From an endosymbiont of Escarpia spicata (lineage in GTDB: Bacteria; Pseudomonadota; Gammaproteobacteria; Chromatiales; Chromatiaceae), in NCBI GenBank assembly GCA_003349915.1, contig QFXE01000007.1, positions 1 through 64,000 of the forward strand: DNA of 64,000 nt. The letters run 5' to 3'. The first letter of the stretch is position 1, and every line of letters begins with the position of its first letter. Positions 41,302 to 50,518 of the stretch are shown here, piece after piece. A program made the translations under genes and the position numbers. Under the pieces are notes generated by a model, which saw only the letters and a list, made by a program, of their open reading frames with translations, did no database searches and was not told the DNA's origin.

Positions 41302-43956
41302 ATGGATTATGGAAATCATCGACTGATGTTCTTGTTTACTTTTCTTAAGAAACATCCGGCTGCATGCCGATACATTTCCGGCATCCTGGCTCCAATCTTA
41401 TTGGTTGCTTGCGGTGGAGCTGAGCAGACAGCCGACCCCGTGGTAGTGGACCACCCGGTTGCCTATGTGAAACGCCCTGTCACCGGTATCGAACAGGAGG
41501 ACATGCGCCGCCTGATCACCTTCAATGCAGGCACCGATCTCTACCTGCGCGAGCGCGCTTCACCCAGTGCGAGTGAGCACAATCTCACTGGTCAGCTCAC
41601 TAGTGGAGAGGGGGACGTTCGGGATCTGCAGGTCTCCTATGATGGCGAGCAATTGCTGTTCTCACTTCGCCTGCCTCTGATCGAAGGCCTGGACGAGGCA
41701 GACCAGCCGAGCTGGAACATCTGGGAGTACAACTATGCCGACAATAGTCTGCGCCGTGTCATCACCTCCGATCTCCATGCAGAAGCGGGCCATGACATCG
41801 CCCCCCACTACCTGCCGGACGGCCGGATACTATTCAGTTCCAGCCGGCAGAAAAGTGCCAAAGCACTGCTGCTGGACGAAGGCAAGCCGCAGTACGCCGC
41901 GATTAACGAATCCGGCCAGGAGCCCATATTCGTGCTGCATGTGATGCAGGCGGACGGCAGCGACATCCAGCAGATCTCCTTCAATCAGAGTCACGACCTG
42001 GACCCCACAGTGTTGAGCGACGGACGGGTGGTGTTTAGCCGCTGGGAACGCAGTGGAAACGAGGCAATCGACCTCTATCAGATGAATCCTGACGGCACTA
42101 ATCTACAGCTTCTCTACGGCGCCGACAGCCACAACACGGGGACTGACGGCGCAGCGGTGCAGTTCCTGCGCCCCCGCGAACTAACTGATGGCGGCTTGCT
42201 GGCCCTGTTGCGACCCTTCAACAATCTGGATGGTGGCGATTTGGTGCGGATCGATATCGATAATTTCGTCGACCACAACCGTCCGCTCAGCGGCGGCGAA
42301 ACCCTGCCGGGCACAGCCCAGCCGCCGGCCACGATAAACCTGGTGCGCACCGATAGCGCCCCTTCCACCGGCGGCCGCTACCGTGACGCCTTTCCGCTCC
42401 GGGACGGCACAGACCGGCTTCTGCTGAGCTGGAGTCAGTGCCGCCTGCGAATCGAGAACCTTACCCTGCCCTGCACAGAGGAAAATCTTGCCGACCCCCG
42501 CGCCGTGGAAGCCCCCCCACTCTACGGCATCTACGTCTATGACCCGGACGAGACAACCCAGATGCCGGTGCTCAGCCCCACCGACGGAGTGGTCTACGAA
42601 GAGGTGGTGGCGTTACAGGCACGCAAAGCCCCGAGCATAATCTTTGACAATATTCCCGATATTCTGCTGGCGGAAGAGGGCGTAGGGCTGCTGCAGATCC
42701 GCAGCGTTTACGATCTGGATGGCCAGGACACTGCCGTTCCCGACCTTGTCAGCCTGGCAGATCCGGCGCTGACCACAGCCGACCAGCGTCCCCTGCGTTT
42801 CCTGCGTCTGTTCAAACCGGTGGCACTCCCTCCCGACGATCTGTTGGATATACCCGGCAGCGCCTTTGGCCGCAACCGAAGCCTGGGAATGCGAGAGATC
42901 CTCGGTTACGCCCCCATCGAACCCGACGGCTCGGTGAATATCAAGGTTCCGGCCGACACCCCTTTCAGCTTCAGTCTGCTCGACCGGAATGGGCAACGGA
43001 TCGGCGATCGCCATGACCACTGGCTGCATCTGCGTCCCGGAGAAACACTCACGTGCCACGGCTGTCACGACCCTGACGACACCGTACCTCACGGCCGCAA
43101 GGATGCCCTGCCGGTCGCAGTCAACGTCGGCGCCCTGGGTGACGGCCTGCCCTTTCCCAACAGCGATCCGGCGATCTGGGCCAACCTGGGCGAGACCATG
43201 GCCCAGGCCCGCGGCCGCATCAGTTGTCAGAGTGACTGCGCCGCCCTCAGTCCCAACGTCGACCTGCTGTTTGAGGATCACTGGACCGACCCCGCTGTGC
43301 GGGCAAAGGATCCCGCTTTCAGCTATCGCTACGCCGACGTGAGCGCACCGGCTCCCACCACCGAGTCCTGCCAGCAGAACTGGTCCCGTCTTTGCCGCAC
43401 GGTGATCCACTATGAACAACATTTCCATCCTCTCTGGAATGTCCCACGTCCGCTGCTCGACGAAAATGGCCAGCTGATTGAAGATCGCCGCTGTAACCTG
43501 TGCCATGGAACCACCGACGAAAACGGCGCATTGCAGGTTTCCGCCGGCCAGCTCGACCTGAGTGACGGTCCTTCGGACGCTCAATCCGACCATTTCAAAG
43601 CCTACCGGGAACTGCTCTTTTCCGACAATGTGCAGGAGATCATCAACGGCCTGTTGCTGGACCAGCTGGTACAGGACACCGACGGCGATGGCAATCTCCT
43701 GTTTGAAACCGACGCTGACGGTGATCTTATCCTTGACGCCGACGGCCTGCCTATCCCGATTATGGTGACGGTACGCGCCCCCGGTCCCTCGATGCGGGCC
43801 GGTTCCTCACAGACCAGCTATTTTTTTGACCGCTTCACGGTGGGCGGCTCCCACGAAGGTTACCTGGGCCAGGCCGAACTGCGGCTGTTGTCCGAATGGC
43901 TCGACATCGGTGCCCAGTATTGGAACAACCCCTTCGACATTCCCGTCGAAGATTGA
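41302..43956 (+). CDS. HzsA-like lipoprotein: TolB-type propeller and two c-type hemes
   Basis: An 884-residue lipoprotein (lipobox LLVAC, Cys37). The N-terminal half is a PD40/TolB-like propeller with blades such as GEGDVRDLQVSYDGEQLLFS, HYLPDGRILFSSSRQ and DPTVLSDGRVVFSRW. The middle (RSLGMREILGYAPIEPDGSVNIKVPADTPF-type, split) followed by ETLTCHGCHDP (heme CHGCH, from residue 585) matches the middle and heme part of hydrazine synthase subunit A relatives. A second heme motif CNLCH starts at residue 731. Non-anammox HzsA-like proteins are known only as predictions. No hzsB or hzsC gene is near, so hydrazine synthesis is not implied. First gene of the plus-strand operon. Confidence 0.75.
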   Translation: MDYGNHRLMFLFTFLKKHPAACRYISGILAPILLVACGGAEQTADPVVVDHPVAYVKRPVTGIEQEDMRRLITFNAGTDLYLRERASPSASEHNLTGQLTSGEGDVRDLQVSYDGEQLLFSLRLPLIEGLDEADQPSWNIWEYNYADNSLRRVITSDLHAEAGHDIAPHYLPDGRILFSSSRQKSAKALLLDEGKPQYAAINESGQEPIFVLHVMQADGSDIQQISFNQSHDLDPTVLSDGRVVFSRWERSGNEAIDLYQMNPDGTNLQLLYGADSHNTGTDGAAVQFLRPRELTDGGLLALLRPFNNLDGGDLVRIDIDNFVDHNRPLSGGETLPGTAQPPATINLVRTDSAPSTGGRYRDAFPLRDGTDRLLLSWSQCRLRIENLTLPCTEENLADPRAVEAPPLYGIYVYDPDETTQMPVLSPTDGVVYEEVVALQARKAPSIIFDNIPDILLAEEGVGLLQIRSVYDLDGQDTAVPDLVSLADPALTTADQRPLRFLRLFKPVALPPDDLLDIPGSAFGRNRSLGMREILGYAPIEPDGSVNIKVPADTPFSFSLLDRNGQRIGDRHDHWLHLRPGETLTCHGCHDPDDTVPHGRKDALPVAVNVGALGDGLPFPNSDPAIWANLGETMAQARGRISCQSDCAALSPNVDLLFEDHWTDPAVRAKDPAFSYRYADVSAPAPTTESCQQNWSRLCRTVIHYEQHFHPLWNVPRPLLDENGQLIEDRRCNLCHGTTDENGALQVSAGQLDLSDGPSDAQSDHFKAYRELLFSDNVQEIINGLLLDQLVQDTDGDGNLLFETDADGDLILDADGLPIPIMVTVRAPGPSMRAGSSQTSYFFDRFTVGGSHEGYLGQAELRLLSEWLDIGAQYWNNPFDIPVED

Positions 43957-43961
43957 ACCCG

Positions 43962-44714
43962 ATGGCCTCTGCCCGCCCTCGCTTATCCCTGATCTACCTG
44001 CTTCCGCTCTGGCTGTTGAGTACGCTTGCTGCAGCGGAAGAGCGTTACCGGGAGGTGGAGATCAGCGCGCCCTACATTGAGTTGCAGACCGGCCCCGGAC
44101 GCGCCTTTCCCTCTATTCATGCCGTGGGGCGGGGCGAATGGGTGGAGGTTCTCAAACGCCGCACCGACTGGTTCAAGCTGCGTACCCACAAAGGCGTTGA
44201 GGGTTGGGTCCATCTGGATCAGCTCAGTGGAAACCTAGACCAGCAGGGCGAGCCGCTGCGTCTGGATGCACCTCGACTGGACGACTTCAGCCGACGCCGC
44301 TGGGAAGCGGGCCTGCTGGGCGGCTATTTTGAAGGCGCCGCCCTGCTCAGCGCATACGGCGGCTTCGCCCTGTCGCAGAATCTCAGTGCCGAGCTCGCCT
44401 TCTCCCACGCCTTGGGGGACGTCTCAAGCCAACTGATGGCAGACATAAATCTTGTTGCCCAGCCTTTCCCTGAGTGGAGAATCTCACCCTTCTTCACCAT
44501 TGGCACCGGCCTCATCCACACGCGGCCACGCAGCACCCTGGTGCAGAGCGAGGACCGCACTGACCAGACCGCGAACGTGGGACTCGGAGCACGCCTCTAC
44601 CTGGGGCGCCGTTTCATGTTGCGCGGTGAATACAAAAACCGGCTGGTGTTCACCAGTCGTGACGACAACGAGGAGTACTCGGAATGGAAATTAGGTATCG
44701 CTTTCTTCTTCTGA
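43962..44714 (+). CDS. SH3-domain outer membrane beta-barrel protein
   Basis: A 250-residue exported protein (signal LSLIYLLPLWLLSTLAAA). Residues about 25-85 form a bacterial SH3 domain (YIELQTGPGRAFPSIHAVGRGEWVEVL, KGVEGWVHLDQL), often used to bind peptidoglycan. The remainder is an 8-strand-type barrel (LLGGYFEGAALLSAYGGFALS, GLGARLYLGRRFMLRGEYKNRL) ending in the aromatic FFF signature of outer membrane proteins. The start at 43962 is chosen because it opens onto the signal peptide. Follows the HzsA-like gene by 5 bp. Confidence 0.8.
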   Translation: MASARPRLSLIYLLPLWLLSTLAAAEERYREVEISAPYIELQTGPGRAFPSIHAVGRGEWVEVLKRRTDWFKLRTHKGVEGWVHLDQLSGNLDQQGEPLRLDAPRLDDFSRRRWEAGLLGGYFEGAALLSAYGGFALSQNLSAELAFSHALGDVSSQLMADINLVAQPFPEWRISPFFTIGTGLIHTRPRSTLVQSEDRTDQTANVGLGARLYLGRRFMLRGEYKNRLVFTSRDDNEEYSEWKLGIAFFF

Positions 44715-45367
44715 AAAGCCGACCGATCAGACGATCGGTCGGCTTCTGGCTGCTGATAGCACTGCTGCCCTGGCAATCCCTGTCAGCGGCAGGGGGGATG
44801 GAGAGCGGCAGGGAGCCGGTGATTCTGCCCGACCTCGATCGGCGCGAGATCGTCGAGCCTGAGATCGACACCGAAGACTTCGAGATCAGCCTGTTTGCAG
44901 GTGCGCTCAGTATCGAGGACTTTGGCACCAACCCGGTCTACGGCGCGCGTCTCAACTACCACCTCAGCGAAGATTTTTTCCTGGAGGCGGATGCAGGCTA
45001 CTCCCGTGCCAGCAAGACCAGCTATGAACTGTTAAGCGGTAGTGCACAGCTGCTCACCGACAGCGAACGCGATTTCACCTACTACAACCTCTCTTTGGGT
45101 TACAACCTGTTGCCCGGAGAGGTATTTATCGGCAAGGGACGGGCCTTCAACAGCCATCTCTACCTGATCGGCGGCGTCGGCAATGTCACCTTCGCGGGTG
45201 ACGACCATTTCAGCGCCAATCTCGGACTGGGTTACCGCTTCCTGTTCACCGATGCCTTTGCCCTGCATCTTGACGTGCGGGACCACCTCTTCAACAGCGA
45301 CCTGCTGGGAGAGGATAAAACCACTCACAACCTCGAACTGAGTGCCGGTCTGAGCCTGTTCTTTTGA
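44684..45367 (+). CDS. Outer membrane beta-barrel protein (OMP_myx_plus type)
   Basis: A 227-residue exported barrel protein with signal peptide (FWLLIALLPWQSLSAAG) and a mature part beginning with an acidic linker (PDLDRREIVEPEIDTEDFE). The barrel has alternating strands (SLFAGALSIEDFG, YGARLNYHLSEDFFLEADAGYSRA, NLGLGYRFLFTDAFALHLDVRDHLF) and the final LFF. It matches the outer membrane barrel family first defined in myxobacteria and a few other lineages, whose members sit in Glt-type loci. Overlaps the SH3-barrel gene by 31 bp. Confidence 0.78.
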   Translation: MEIRYRFLLLKSRPIRRSVGFWLLIALLPWQSLSAAGGMESGREPVILPDLDRREIVEPEIDTEDFEISLFAGALSIEDFGTNPVYGARLNYHLSEDFFLEADAGYSRASKTSYELLSGSAQLLTDSERDFTYYNLSLGYNLLPGEVFIGKGRAFNSHLYLIGGVGNVTFAGDDHFSANLGLGYRFLFTDAFALHLDVRDHLFNSDLLGEDKTTHNLELSAGLSLFF

Positions 45368-45384
45368 AACCAGGAGTCTTAAGA

Positions 45385-45888
45385 ATGATAAACACTGCCA
45401 AACGACACCCAATATTGACCGTCCTGGCACTAATGCTATCACTGCATTTCACACCACTATGGGCGGCCACTCAGCTGGCACCCGACTTCACCCTGAAGAG
45501 TCTGAACGGTGAGAATCTGCGTCTCAGCGAACTGCGCGGAGAGGTGGTGATGATCAATTTCTGGGCAAGTTGGTGCGGCCCCTGCAGACAGGAGATGCCG
45601 CTGCTTGAAGAGCTCTATCAACGTTACCAGCCGCTCGGGTTTACCCTGCTGGGGATCAATGTGGAGCAGGATGATTCCAAGGTACGCAAGCTGGCCAGGG
45701 AGCTGGGAGTGAGCTTTCCAATCCTGTTCGACAGTGACAACCGGGTCAGCAAAAGCTATGCCGTCTCCGCCATGCCGACCACCCTGCTGATCGACCGGGA
45801 CGGCAATCAACGATTCCTGCATCAAGGTTTTCGGCCCGGTTACGAGCAAGCCTATCAGGAGCAGATTCGGCAGCTGGTGAAGGAGTAG
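45385..45888 (+). CDS. TlpA-like thioredoxin-fold protein
   Basis: A 167-residue periplasmic thiol protein with signal peptide (ILTVLALMLSLHFTPLWA) and the redox site WCGPC in INFWASWCGPCRQEMP. The AhpC/TSA-thioredoxin TlpA pattern continues with LGINVEQDD and the cis-Pro MPTTLLIDRDG. TlpA/ResA proteins reduce apocytochrome CxxCH thiols, which fits the nearby heme proteins. The start at 45385 is chosen for the GGAG 8 nt upstream. Directly precedes DUF4266 and DUF3570, a frequent trio. Confidence 0.9.
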   Translation: MINTAKRHPILTVLALMLSLHFTPLWAATQLAPDFTLKSLNGENLRLSELRGEVVMINFWASWCGPCRQEMPLLEELYQRYQPLGFTLLGINVEQDDSKVRKLARELGVSFPILFDSDNRVSKSYAVSAMPTTLLIDRDGNQRFLHQGFRPGYEQAYQEQIRQLVKE

Positions 45889-45891
45889 ATC

Positions 45892-46116
45892 ATGCAAGCG
45901 ATCACTCTCTCTGCGGTGCTCCTGGTGCTGACGTCATTGGCTGGTTGCGCCGTGGAACCCTGGGTCAAACCCTACGAACGGGCAAAACTGGCCGATCCGA
46001 TCATGAGCTTCAGTCGCAATCCGGTGGCAGACAGCTACCTGCACCATGTCTATCAGGCACGAGAGTCAGCACGCGGCGCCGAAGGTGGTCAGGGAGGCGG
46101 CTGTGGCTGTAACTGA
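45892..46116 (+). CDS. DUF4266 lipoprotein
   Basis: A 74-residue lipoprotein (lipobox LAGC, Cys19) with the family core VKPYERAKLADPIMSF and a C-terminal Gly/Cys tail GGGCGCN. DUF4266 members are nearly always encoded beside DUF3570, as here. The C-terminal Cys pair may bind metal or be a thioredoxin target. Starts 3 bp after the TlpA-like gene. Confidence 0.9.
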   Translation: MQAITLSAVLLVLTSLAGCAVEPWVKPYERAKLADPIMSFSRNPVADSYLHHVYQARESARGAEGGQGGGCGCN

Positions 46117-47251
46117 GATCAAACGAACGAACCGACTGCTGCTGATCGGCAGCTTGACCGTTGCCTTGCCGGTACTGGCGGCACAACTGCCTGAGGAACG
46201 GGCAGATGCCATGTACCACATCTATGACGGTGGCGGGGTGACAGTCAGCGGCCCCTCCATCCTGGTACGCAAGCAGTTCGGCGAGAGCATATCTGCCTCC
46301 GCCAACTACTATGTCGATGCCATCTCCAGCGCCTCCATTGACGTGGTGACCACCGCCAGCCCCTACACCGAAAATCGCACTGAAACCAGCGCATCGGTGG
46401 ACTACCTGTATGGCGACTCGCAGATGAACCTCGGCTATACCAGCAGCGAGGAGAGTGACTACAGCGCCGATACGATCCACTTCAGCATCGGCCAGGATCT
46501 GCTCGGAGACCTCACCAACGTCACCCTGGGTTACAGCCGGGGCAGTGATGAAGTACGGCGCAACGGTGACGCTGACTTCAGCGACGAGGTGACGCGTAAC
46601 AGCTTCAGTCTCGCCCTGAATCAGGTGGTCACCGCCAACACCCTGTTCGCCCTCTCCTGGGAGACCATCGCTGACGAGGGTTTCCTCAATAACCCCTACC
46701 GCTCGGTGCGTTATCTGGATGCATCCAGCACGACAGGTTACAGCTTTGAATCCGAAGTCTACCCCCGGACCCGTACCAGCAACGCACTATCGGCCCGCCT
46801 GCGTTACCATCTGCCTTACCGTGCGGCGATCTCGGGAGAGTATCGTTATTTCTCCGACACTTGGGGTATCACAGCCCACAATACCGAACTCGGCTACACT
46901 CACCCGTTGGGAGACAACTGGACCTTCGATCTCAACTACCGCTATTACACCCAGAACGCTGCAGATTTCTACAGCGACCTATTCCCGCGGGTTCAGTCAC
47001 AGAACTACCTGGCGCGTGACAAGGAGCTGAGCAGTTACTCCAGCCACTCGGTCGGCTTCGGAATGAGTTACAAACTGCAACGGGAGAGCTGGAAACTGCT
47101 GGACAGCGCCAGCCTCAATCTCGCCTACAACTATCTCTATTTCAACTACCGGGATTTCCGTGATATCAGCCAGTCGGAAGCCGTAGGACAGGAACCGCTC
47201 TACGAACTCTCCGCCAGTGTGATGCGGCTCTATCTCTCGGTCTATTATTGA
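46103..47251 (+). CDS. DUF3570 outer membrane protein
   Basis: A 382-residue exported barrel-like protein. Family marks are RADAMYHIYDGGGVTVSGPSILVRKQ-type N-terminal sequence (here split around DGGGVTVSGP), then repeated amphipathic strands (NLGYTSSEESDYSADTIHFSIGQDL, WTFDLNYRYYTQNAADFYSD) and a C-terminal YLSVYY. The GTG start at 46103 overlaps the DUF4266 gene by 14 bp and has AGGGAGG just upstream; longer in-frame extensions lie wholly in the DUF4266 gene. The DUF4266-DUF3570 pair with ApbE and a thioredoxin-like protein forms a recurrent, functionally uncharacterised envelope set. Confidence 0.88.
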   Translation: MAVTEIKRTNRLLLIGSLTVALPVLAAQLPEERADAMYHIYDGGGVTVSGPSILVRKQFGESISASANYYVDAISSASIDVVTTASPYTENRTETSASVDYLYGDSQMNLGYTSSEESDYSADTIHFSIGQDLLGDLTNVTLGYSRGSDEVRRNGDADFSDEVTRNSFSLALNQVVTANTLFALSWETIADEGFLNNPYRSVRYLDASSTTGYSFESEVYPRTRTSNALSARLRYHLPYRAAISGEYRYFSDTWGITAHNTELGYTHPLGDNWTFDLNYRYYTQNAADFYSDLFPRVQSQNYLARDKELSSYSSHSVGFGMSYKLQRESWKLLDSASLNLAYNYLYFNYRDFRDISQSEAVGQEPLYELSASVMRLYLSVYY

Positions 47252-47305
47252 TTGCAGTGGTTTTGTCGGGTTACGACGGCGCATGATCCCGGCTTCGACA
47301 GAGCG

Positions 47306-47382
47306 GTAGGGTGGATAAGCCACAGCGCATCCACCGGGATGGTTGCTGGAAAAGGTGGATGCGTTTCACTTATCCACCCTAC
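47306..47382. repeat. Double hairpin repeat between convergent operons
   Basis: GTAGGGTGGATAAG (47306-47319) pairs exactly with CTTATCCACCCTAC (47369-47382), and inside it GCGCATCCACC pairs with GGTGGATGCG. It separates the plus-strand DUF3570 gene from the minus-strand epmA gene and may terminate both. A half-site occurs near 6560. Confidence 0.6.
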
Positions 47383-47423
47383 GGCTCTAGCTCTGGCGCT
47401 ATACCCGCTTTCGACTCCCCCCC

Positions 47424-48419
47424 TCAGGCACGCAGATAGGGAAATGCCAACACCTCTTCGATAGACGGCACACCCGTCACTCGCATCAAGAGCCGGTCTA
47501 TACCCAGGGCAACACCGGCACATTCAGACATCCCGGACGCCAGACTGGATAGTAAATTTCTGTCCATCGGTACTGTCGGCAAGCCCCTCTCTTCACGGGT
47601 CGCATTCTCCTGTTCGAATCGACGCTGCTGCTCTTGAGCATCGGTCAGTTCATGGAAGCCGTTGGCAATCTCAATCCCCTCCAGATAGAGCTCGAAACGC
47701 TCAGCCACGGCTGGCGTACCCTGACGCACCTTTGCCAATGCCGCCTGACTCGCCGGATAGTCGAATAAAAAGCTCAACCGCTCCCTGCCAAGGTGGGGCT
47801 CGATGCGCTGGGTCAGTAGCAGGTCGAGCCAGGCATCAGCATTATCCAGTGACAGGGTTTCCGCATCGGATATGCCCGCATCGATGGCGCATTGGCGCAA
47901 GCTTTCAGCCGAAGCAGCGTGCGGGTCGATGCCAAGATAGTGCTGAAAAGCCTCCCCGTAGTTCACATGTTCCACCGGCAGGGAGGACGGCAGTACATCA
48001 TTCACCAGGGACGCCACTTCATCCATCAGGCCAAAGTGGTCAAACCCCGGCCGATACCACTCAAGCAGGGTAAACTCCGGATTGTGCCGGGTGCCGAGCT
48101 CCCCTCCCCGGAATACCTTGCAGATCTGGTAGATAGGCCCGCTGCCAGCCGCCAGCAGGCGTTTCATGGGGAATTCCGGAGAAGTGTGGAGATAGAGGGT
48201 CTCCCCGCGTGCCGCACCGGGACCGGTGTAACGGGTGGTGAAACTCTCTATGGAGGGGTCGGTCACCCCAAAGCGGGAGCAGACGGGGGTTTCGATCTCC
48301 AAGACCCCTGCCTGTCTGAAAAATGTCCGGATATCCGCCAGCAGCCCTGCCCGTGCCCGCAGCATCTCCTGCGTGGCGACAGGGCGCCAATCCGAATTTG
48401 CCGGGTTGCCGGAGGTCAA
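47424..48419 (-). CDS. epmA: EF-P (R)-beta-lysine ligase
   Basis: A 331-residue class II lysyl-tRNA-synthetase-like enzyme without an anticodon domain. It attaches (R)-beta-lysine to a conserved Lys of elongation factor P. Motifs: [41 protein letters not shown] (motif 2, here listed by its halves FRGGE and FTLLEW), and the C-terminal [12 protein letters not shown] (motif 3). Overlaps the efp gene by four bases. Its partners efp and epmB are adjacent. Confidence 0.95.
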   Translation of the reverse strand: MTSGNPANSDWRPVATQEMLRARAGLLADIRTFFRQAGVLEIETPVCSRFGVTDPSIESFTTRYTGPGAARGETLYLHTSPEFPMKRLLAAGSGPIYQICKVFRGGELGTRHNPEFTLLEWYRPGFDHFGLMDEVASLVNDVLPSSLPVEHVNYGEAFQHYLGIDPHAASAESLRQCAIDAGISDAETLSLDNADAWLDLLLTQRIEPHLGRERLSFLFDYPASQAALAKVRQGTPAVAERFELYLEGIEIANGFHELTDAQEQQRRFEQENATREERGLPTVPMDRNLLSSLASGMSECAGVALGIDRLLMRVTGVPSIEEVLAFPYLRA

Positions 48420-48988
48420 CCTTCCTTGACGCGGGAAACATACTCGCCGGTGCGAGTATCGACTTTGATCATCTCACCGATCTGGACAAAAAGCGGCACC
48501 CGAACCACGGCGCCGCTCTCAAGGGTCGCTGGTTTGCCGCCGCTGCCGGAGGTATCCCCCTTGAGGCCCGGGTCGGTATCTGTAACAGTCAGCACCACGA
48601 AGTTCGGCGGCGCAACGATGATGGGGGAACCGTTCCAAAGGGTAATGGTGCAGAGATCCTGCTCCTTCATCCACTTTATGGTATCGCCGACGGCTTTTTC
48701 GTCAGCACTGACTTGCTCGAAGGTCTCCGGATCCATAAAGTGCCAGAATTCACCATCAGCATAGAGATACTGCAGGTCAACCTCCATGACATCAGCCGCT
48801 TCCACCGACTCGCCGGATTTGAAGGTCTTCTCAAGCACCCTGCCAGTCTTCAGGTTGCGGATCTTTACCCGGCTGAAGGCCTGGCCTTTGCCTGGTTTAA
48901 CAAATTCGTTCTCAATGATGGAGCAGGGATCACCGTCCATCATTATCTTCAGGCCGCCCTTAAACTCGCTGGTGCTGTAACTTGCCAT
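48416..48988 (-). CDS. efp: Elongation factor P
   Basis: A 190-residue translation factor that relieves ribosome stalling at polyproline. The tip-loop KPGKGQAF carries Lys34, the residue modified by EpmA. Domain order and length are standard (SH3-like N domain, two OB domains). The start at 48988 gives the normal [13 protein letters not shown]-terminus; the upstream in-frame ATG at 49027 would add 13 residues that overlap the epmB leader. Confidence 0.97.
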   Translation of the reverse strand: MASYSTSEFKGGLKIMMDGDPCSIIENEFVKPGKGQAFSRVKIRNLKTGRVLEKTFKSGESVEAADVMEVDLQYLYADGEFWHFMDPETFEQVSADEKAVGDTIKWMKEQDLCTITLWNGSPIIVAPPNFVVLTVTDTDPGLKGDTSGSGGKPATLESGAVVRVPLFVQIGEMIKVDTRTGEYVSRVKEG

Positions 48989-49046
48989 GACTTCCTCACG
49001 AAACATATCGATTGCGGCGCATATCATACCTGAGAGTGGGTTAACT

Positions 49047-50060
49047 TTGCAGACTCCTCTTTGGCAGCAGGCGCTCAGCGAGGCATTTACCCGACCGAAG
49101 GCGCTGCTGGACTACCTCGGAATCGAACAAGACAGCATTCCAGTGGAATCCAGCGCCGAATTCAGCATGCGCGTGCCCAGAGGTTTTGCGGACCTGATGA
49201 GGAGAGGCGACCCAGGGGATCCGCTCCTGCGTCAGGTCCTGCCACTTCAGAGTGAGTCGGTGCATGTCCAGGGTTTCTCCCGCAATCCCGTCGGCGACCT
49301 GGAAGCCCATGCGGTTACCGGACTGCTGCACAAATACCATGGACGCGCGTTGCTCATCACCACCGGCGCCTGCGCCATTCATTGTCGCTACTGTTTTCGG
49401 CGCCACTATCCCTACGAAAACGCTAGTGCCACGCCTCGCCAGTGGGAAGCGTTGCTCGCCTACCTACGCGAACATCCAACAATCAACGAGGTCATTCTCA
49501 GCGGTGGCGACCCGCTGATGCTGGATGATGAAAAGCTTGGCCGGTGGATGCAGCAACTCAGCGAAATCCCCCATCTGCAGCGCCTGCGTCTGCACAGCCG
49601 TCTGCCGGTCGTCCTTCCGGAGCGCATCACTCCTGAACTACTCACCCATCTGCGGAAAAACCATCTCAAATCTGTTCTGGTGATACACGCCAACCACCCT
49701 CGCGAACTCTCCTGCAGAGTGACCGGGAAGTTGAAGGCGTTGCAGAAGGCCGGCGTACTCCTACTGAACCAAAGCGTGTTGCTGCGTGGCGTCAATGATC
49801 AGACTGCGGTATTGGTGGAACTCAGTGAACGCCTGTTCGAGGCGGGGGTCATGCCCTATTATCTTCATCTGCTGGATCGAGTGGAGGGAGCCGCCCATTT
49901 CGAGGTCGAGCAAGCGCGTATCCATTCATTATACAGTGGCCTGCTATCCCAGCTGCCGGGGTATATGGTCCCCAAACTGGTACGTGAAACCGCTGGAGAG
50001 GCATCGAAAAGACCAGAGGGGTTCGATCTATCGGAGCAAAAGCCCCACTGCATTACATGA
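49047..50060 (+). CDS. epmB: EF-P beta-lysylation protein EpmB (lysine 2,3-aminomutase)
   Basis: A radical SAM enzyme that turns L-lysine into (R)-beta-lysine for EF-P. The iron-sulfur motif is CAIHCRYC (CxxxCxxC), followed by RRHYPY, and GGDPL of the core. The N-terminus from [13 protein letters not shown] aligns with EpmB proteins. The long frame extends to 48987, which would place its start on top of the efp start codon; I prefer a TTG at 49047, preceded by GAGAGTGGG, and give this start only moderate certainty. Divergent from efp. Confidence 0.9.
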   Translation: MQTPLWQQALSEAFTRPKALLDYLGIEQDSIPVESSAEFSMRVPRGFADLMRRGDPGDPLLRQVLPLQSESVHVQGFSRNPVGDLEAHAVTGLLHKYHGRALLITTGACAIHCRYCFRRHYPYENASATPRQWEALLAYLREHPTINEVILSGGDPLMLDDEKLGRWMQQLSEIPHLQRLRLHSRLPVVLPERITPELLTHLRKNHLKSVLVIHANHPRELSCRVTGKLKALQKAGVLLLNQSVLLRGVNDQTAVLVELSERLFEAGVMPYYLHLLDRVEGAAHFEVEQARIHSLYSGLLSQLPGYMVPKLVRETAGEASKRPEGFDLSEQKPHCIT

Positions 50061-50070
50061 GCATCCGTTG

Positions 50071-50116
50071 GTAGGGTGCAACCTGCGCTTATTTTGGTGC
50101 GCATGGCGCACCCTAC
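50071..50116. repeat. REP-type hairpin
   Basis: GTAGGGTGC at the left and GGCGCACCCTAC at the right (50105-50116) form an imperfect hairpin of the same family as those at 25512 and 41209, without the conserved tail. It follows the epmB stop. Confidence 0.5.
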
Positions 50117-50253
50117 GTTCGTCACATTACCCTATACCGGCCATCATTACGGACGCCAAAGCCGGAGGAATAAGACAGAGTGAGGAAGTTTCGAGACGAA
50201 AGAGAGATTCCGGCGAGGCAATATCCCGCTGGTGGGTAGTGTTGGATTGTAGA

Positions 50254-50286
50254 GAAGACCGGTCAGGTCAAGCCTGGCCGGTCTTC
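50254..50286 (-). terminator. Strong hairpin downstream of the cold-shock gene
   Basis: GAAGACCGG and CAGG pair with CCTG and CCGGTCTTC, with one mismatch and a short loop. It lies about 20 bp after the stop of the cold-shock gene on the minus strand. There is no long T run, so termination efficiency is uncertain; it may serve both strands. Confidence 0.45.
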
Positions 50287-50308
50287 CAAAAGGCTGTGGT
50301 GTAAAAAA

Positions 50309-50518
50309 TTACAGCGGCGTTACGTCTTCAGCCTGGGGACCTTTTTTCCCTTCACCTACGGTGAACTGAACTGACTGTCCTTCCGCCAGAGTCCGGCGAC
50401 CAGTCCCTACGATTGAGCGGAAATGGACGAAGAGATCGGCACCATTTTCTCTTTGGATAAATCCGTAACCCTTCTCATCATTGAACCATTTAACGGTGCC
50501 TGTTTGCTGTTCAGACAT
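50309..50518 (-). CDS. Cold-shock domain protein (CspA family)
   Basis: A 69-residue single-stranded nucleic acid binding protein. RNP1-like KGYGFI and RNP2-like LFVHF are both present, within [14 protein letters not shown]. The start at 50518 has GAGG upstream and the usual short N-terminus. A second, slightly different family member lies at 53277-53483, so the pair flanks the GGDEF and PLD genes. Confidence 0.95.
   Translation of the reverse strand: MSEQQTGTVKWFNDEKGYGFIQRENGADLFVHFRSIVGTGRRTLAEGQSVQFTVGEGKKGPQAEDVTPL

Noticed and set aside
41302..43956. True hydrazine synthase and anammox metabolism
   Set aside because: HzsB and HzsC are absent and the context is an ExbB/TPR/barrel locus; similarity to HzsA concerns domain plan only.
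48987..49046. Long N-terminus of EpmB starting at 48987
   Set aside because: It would overlap the efp start codon on the opposite strand and adds residues not typical of EpmB; kept only as an alternative.
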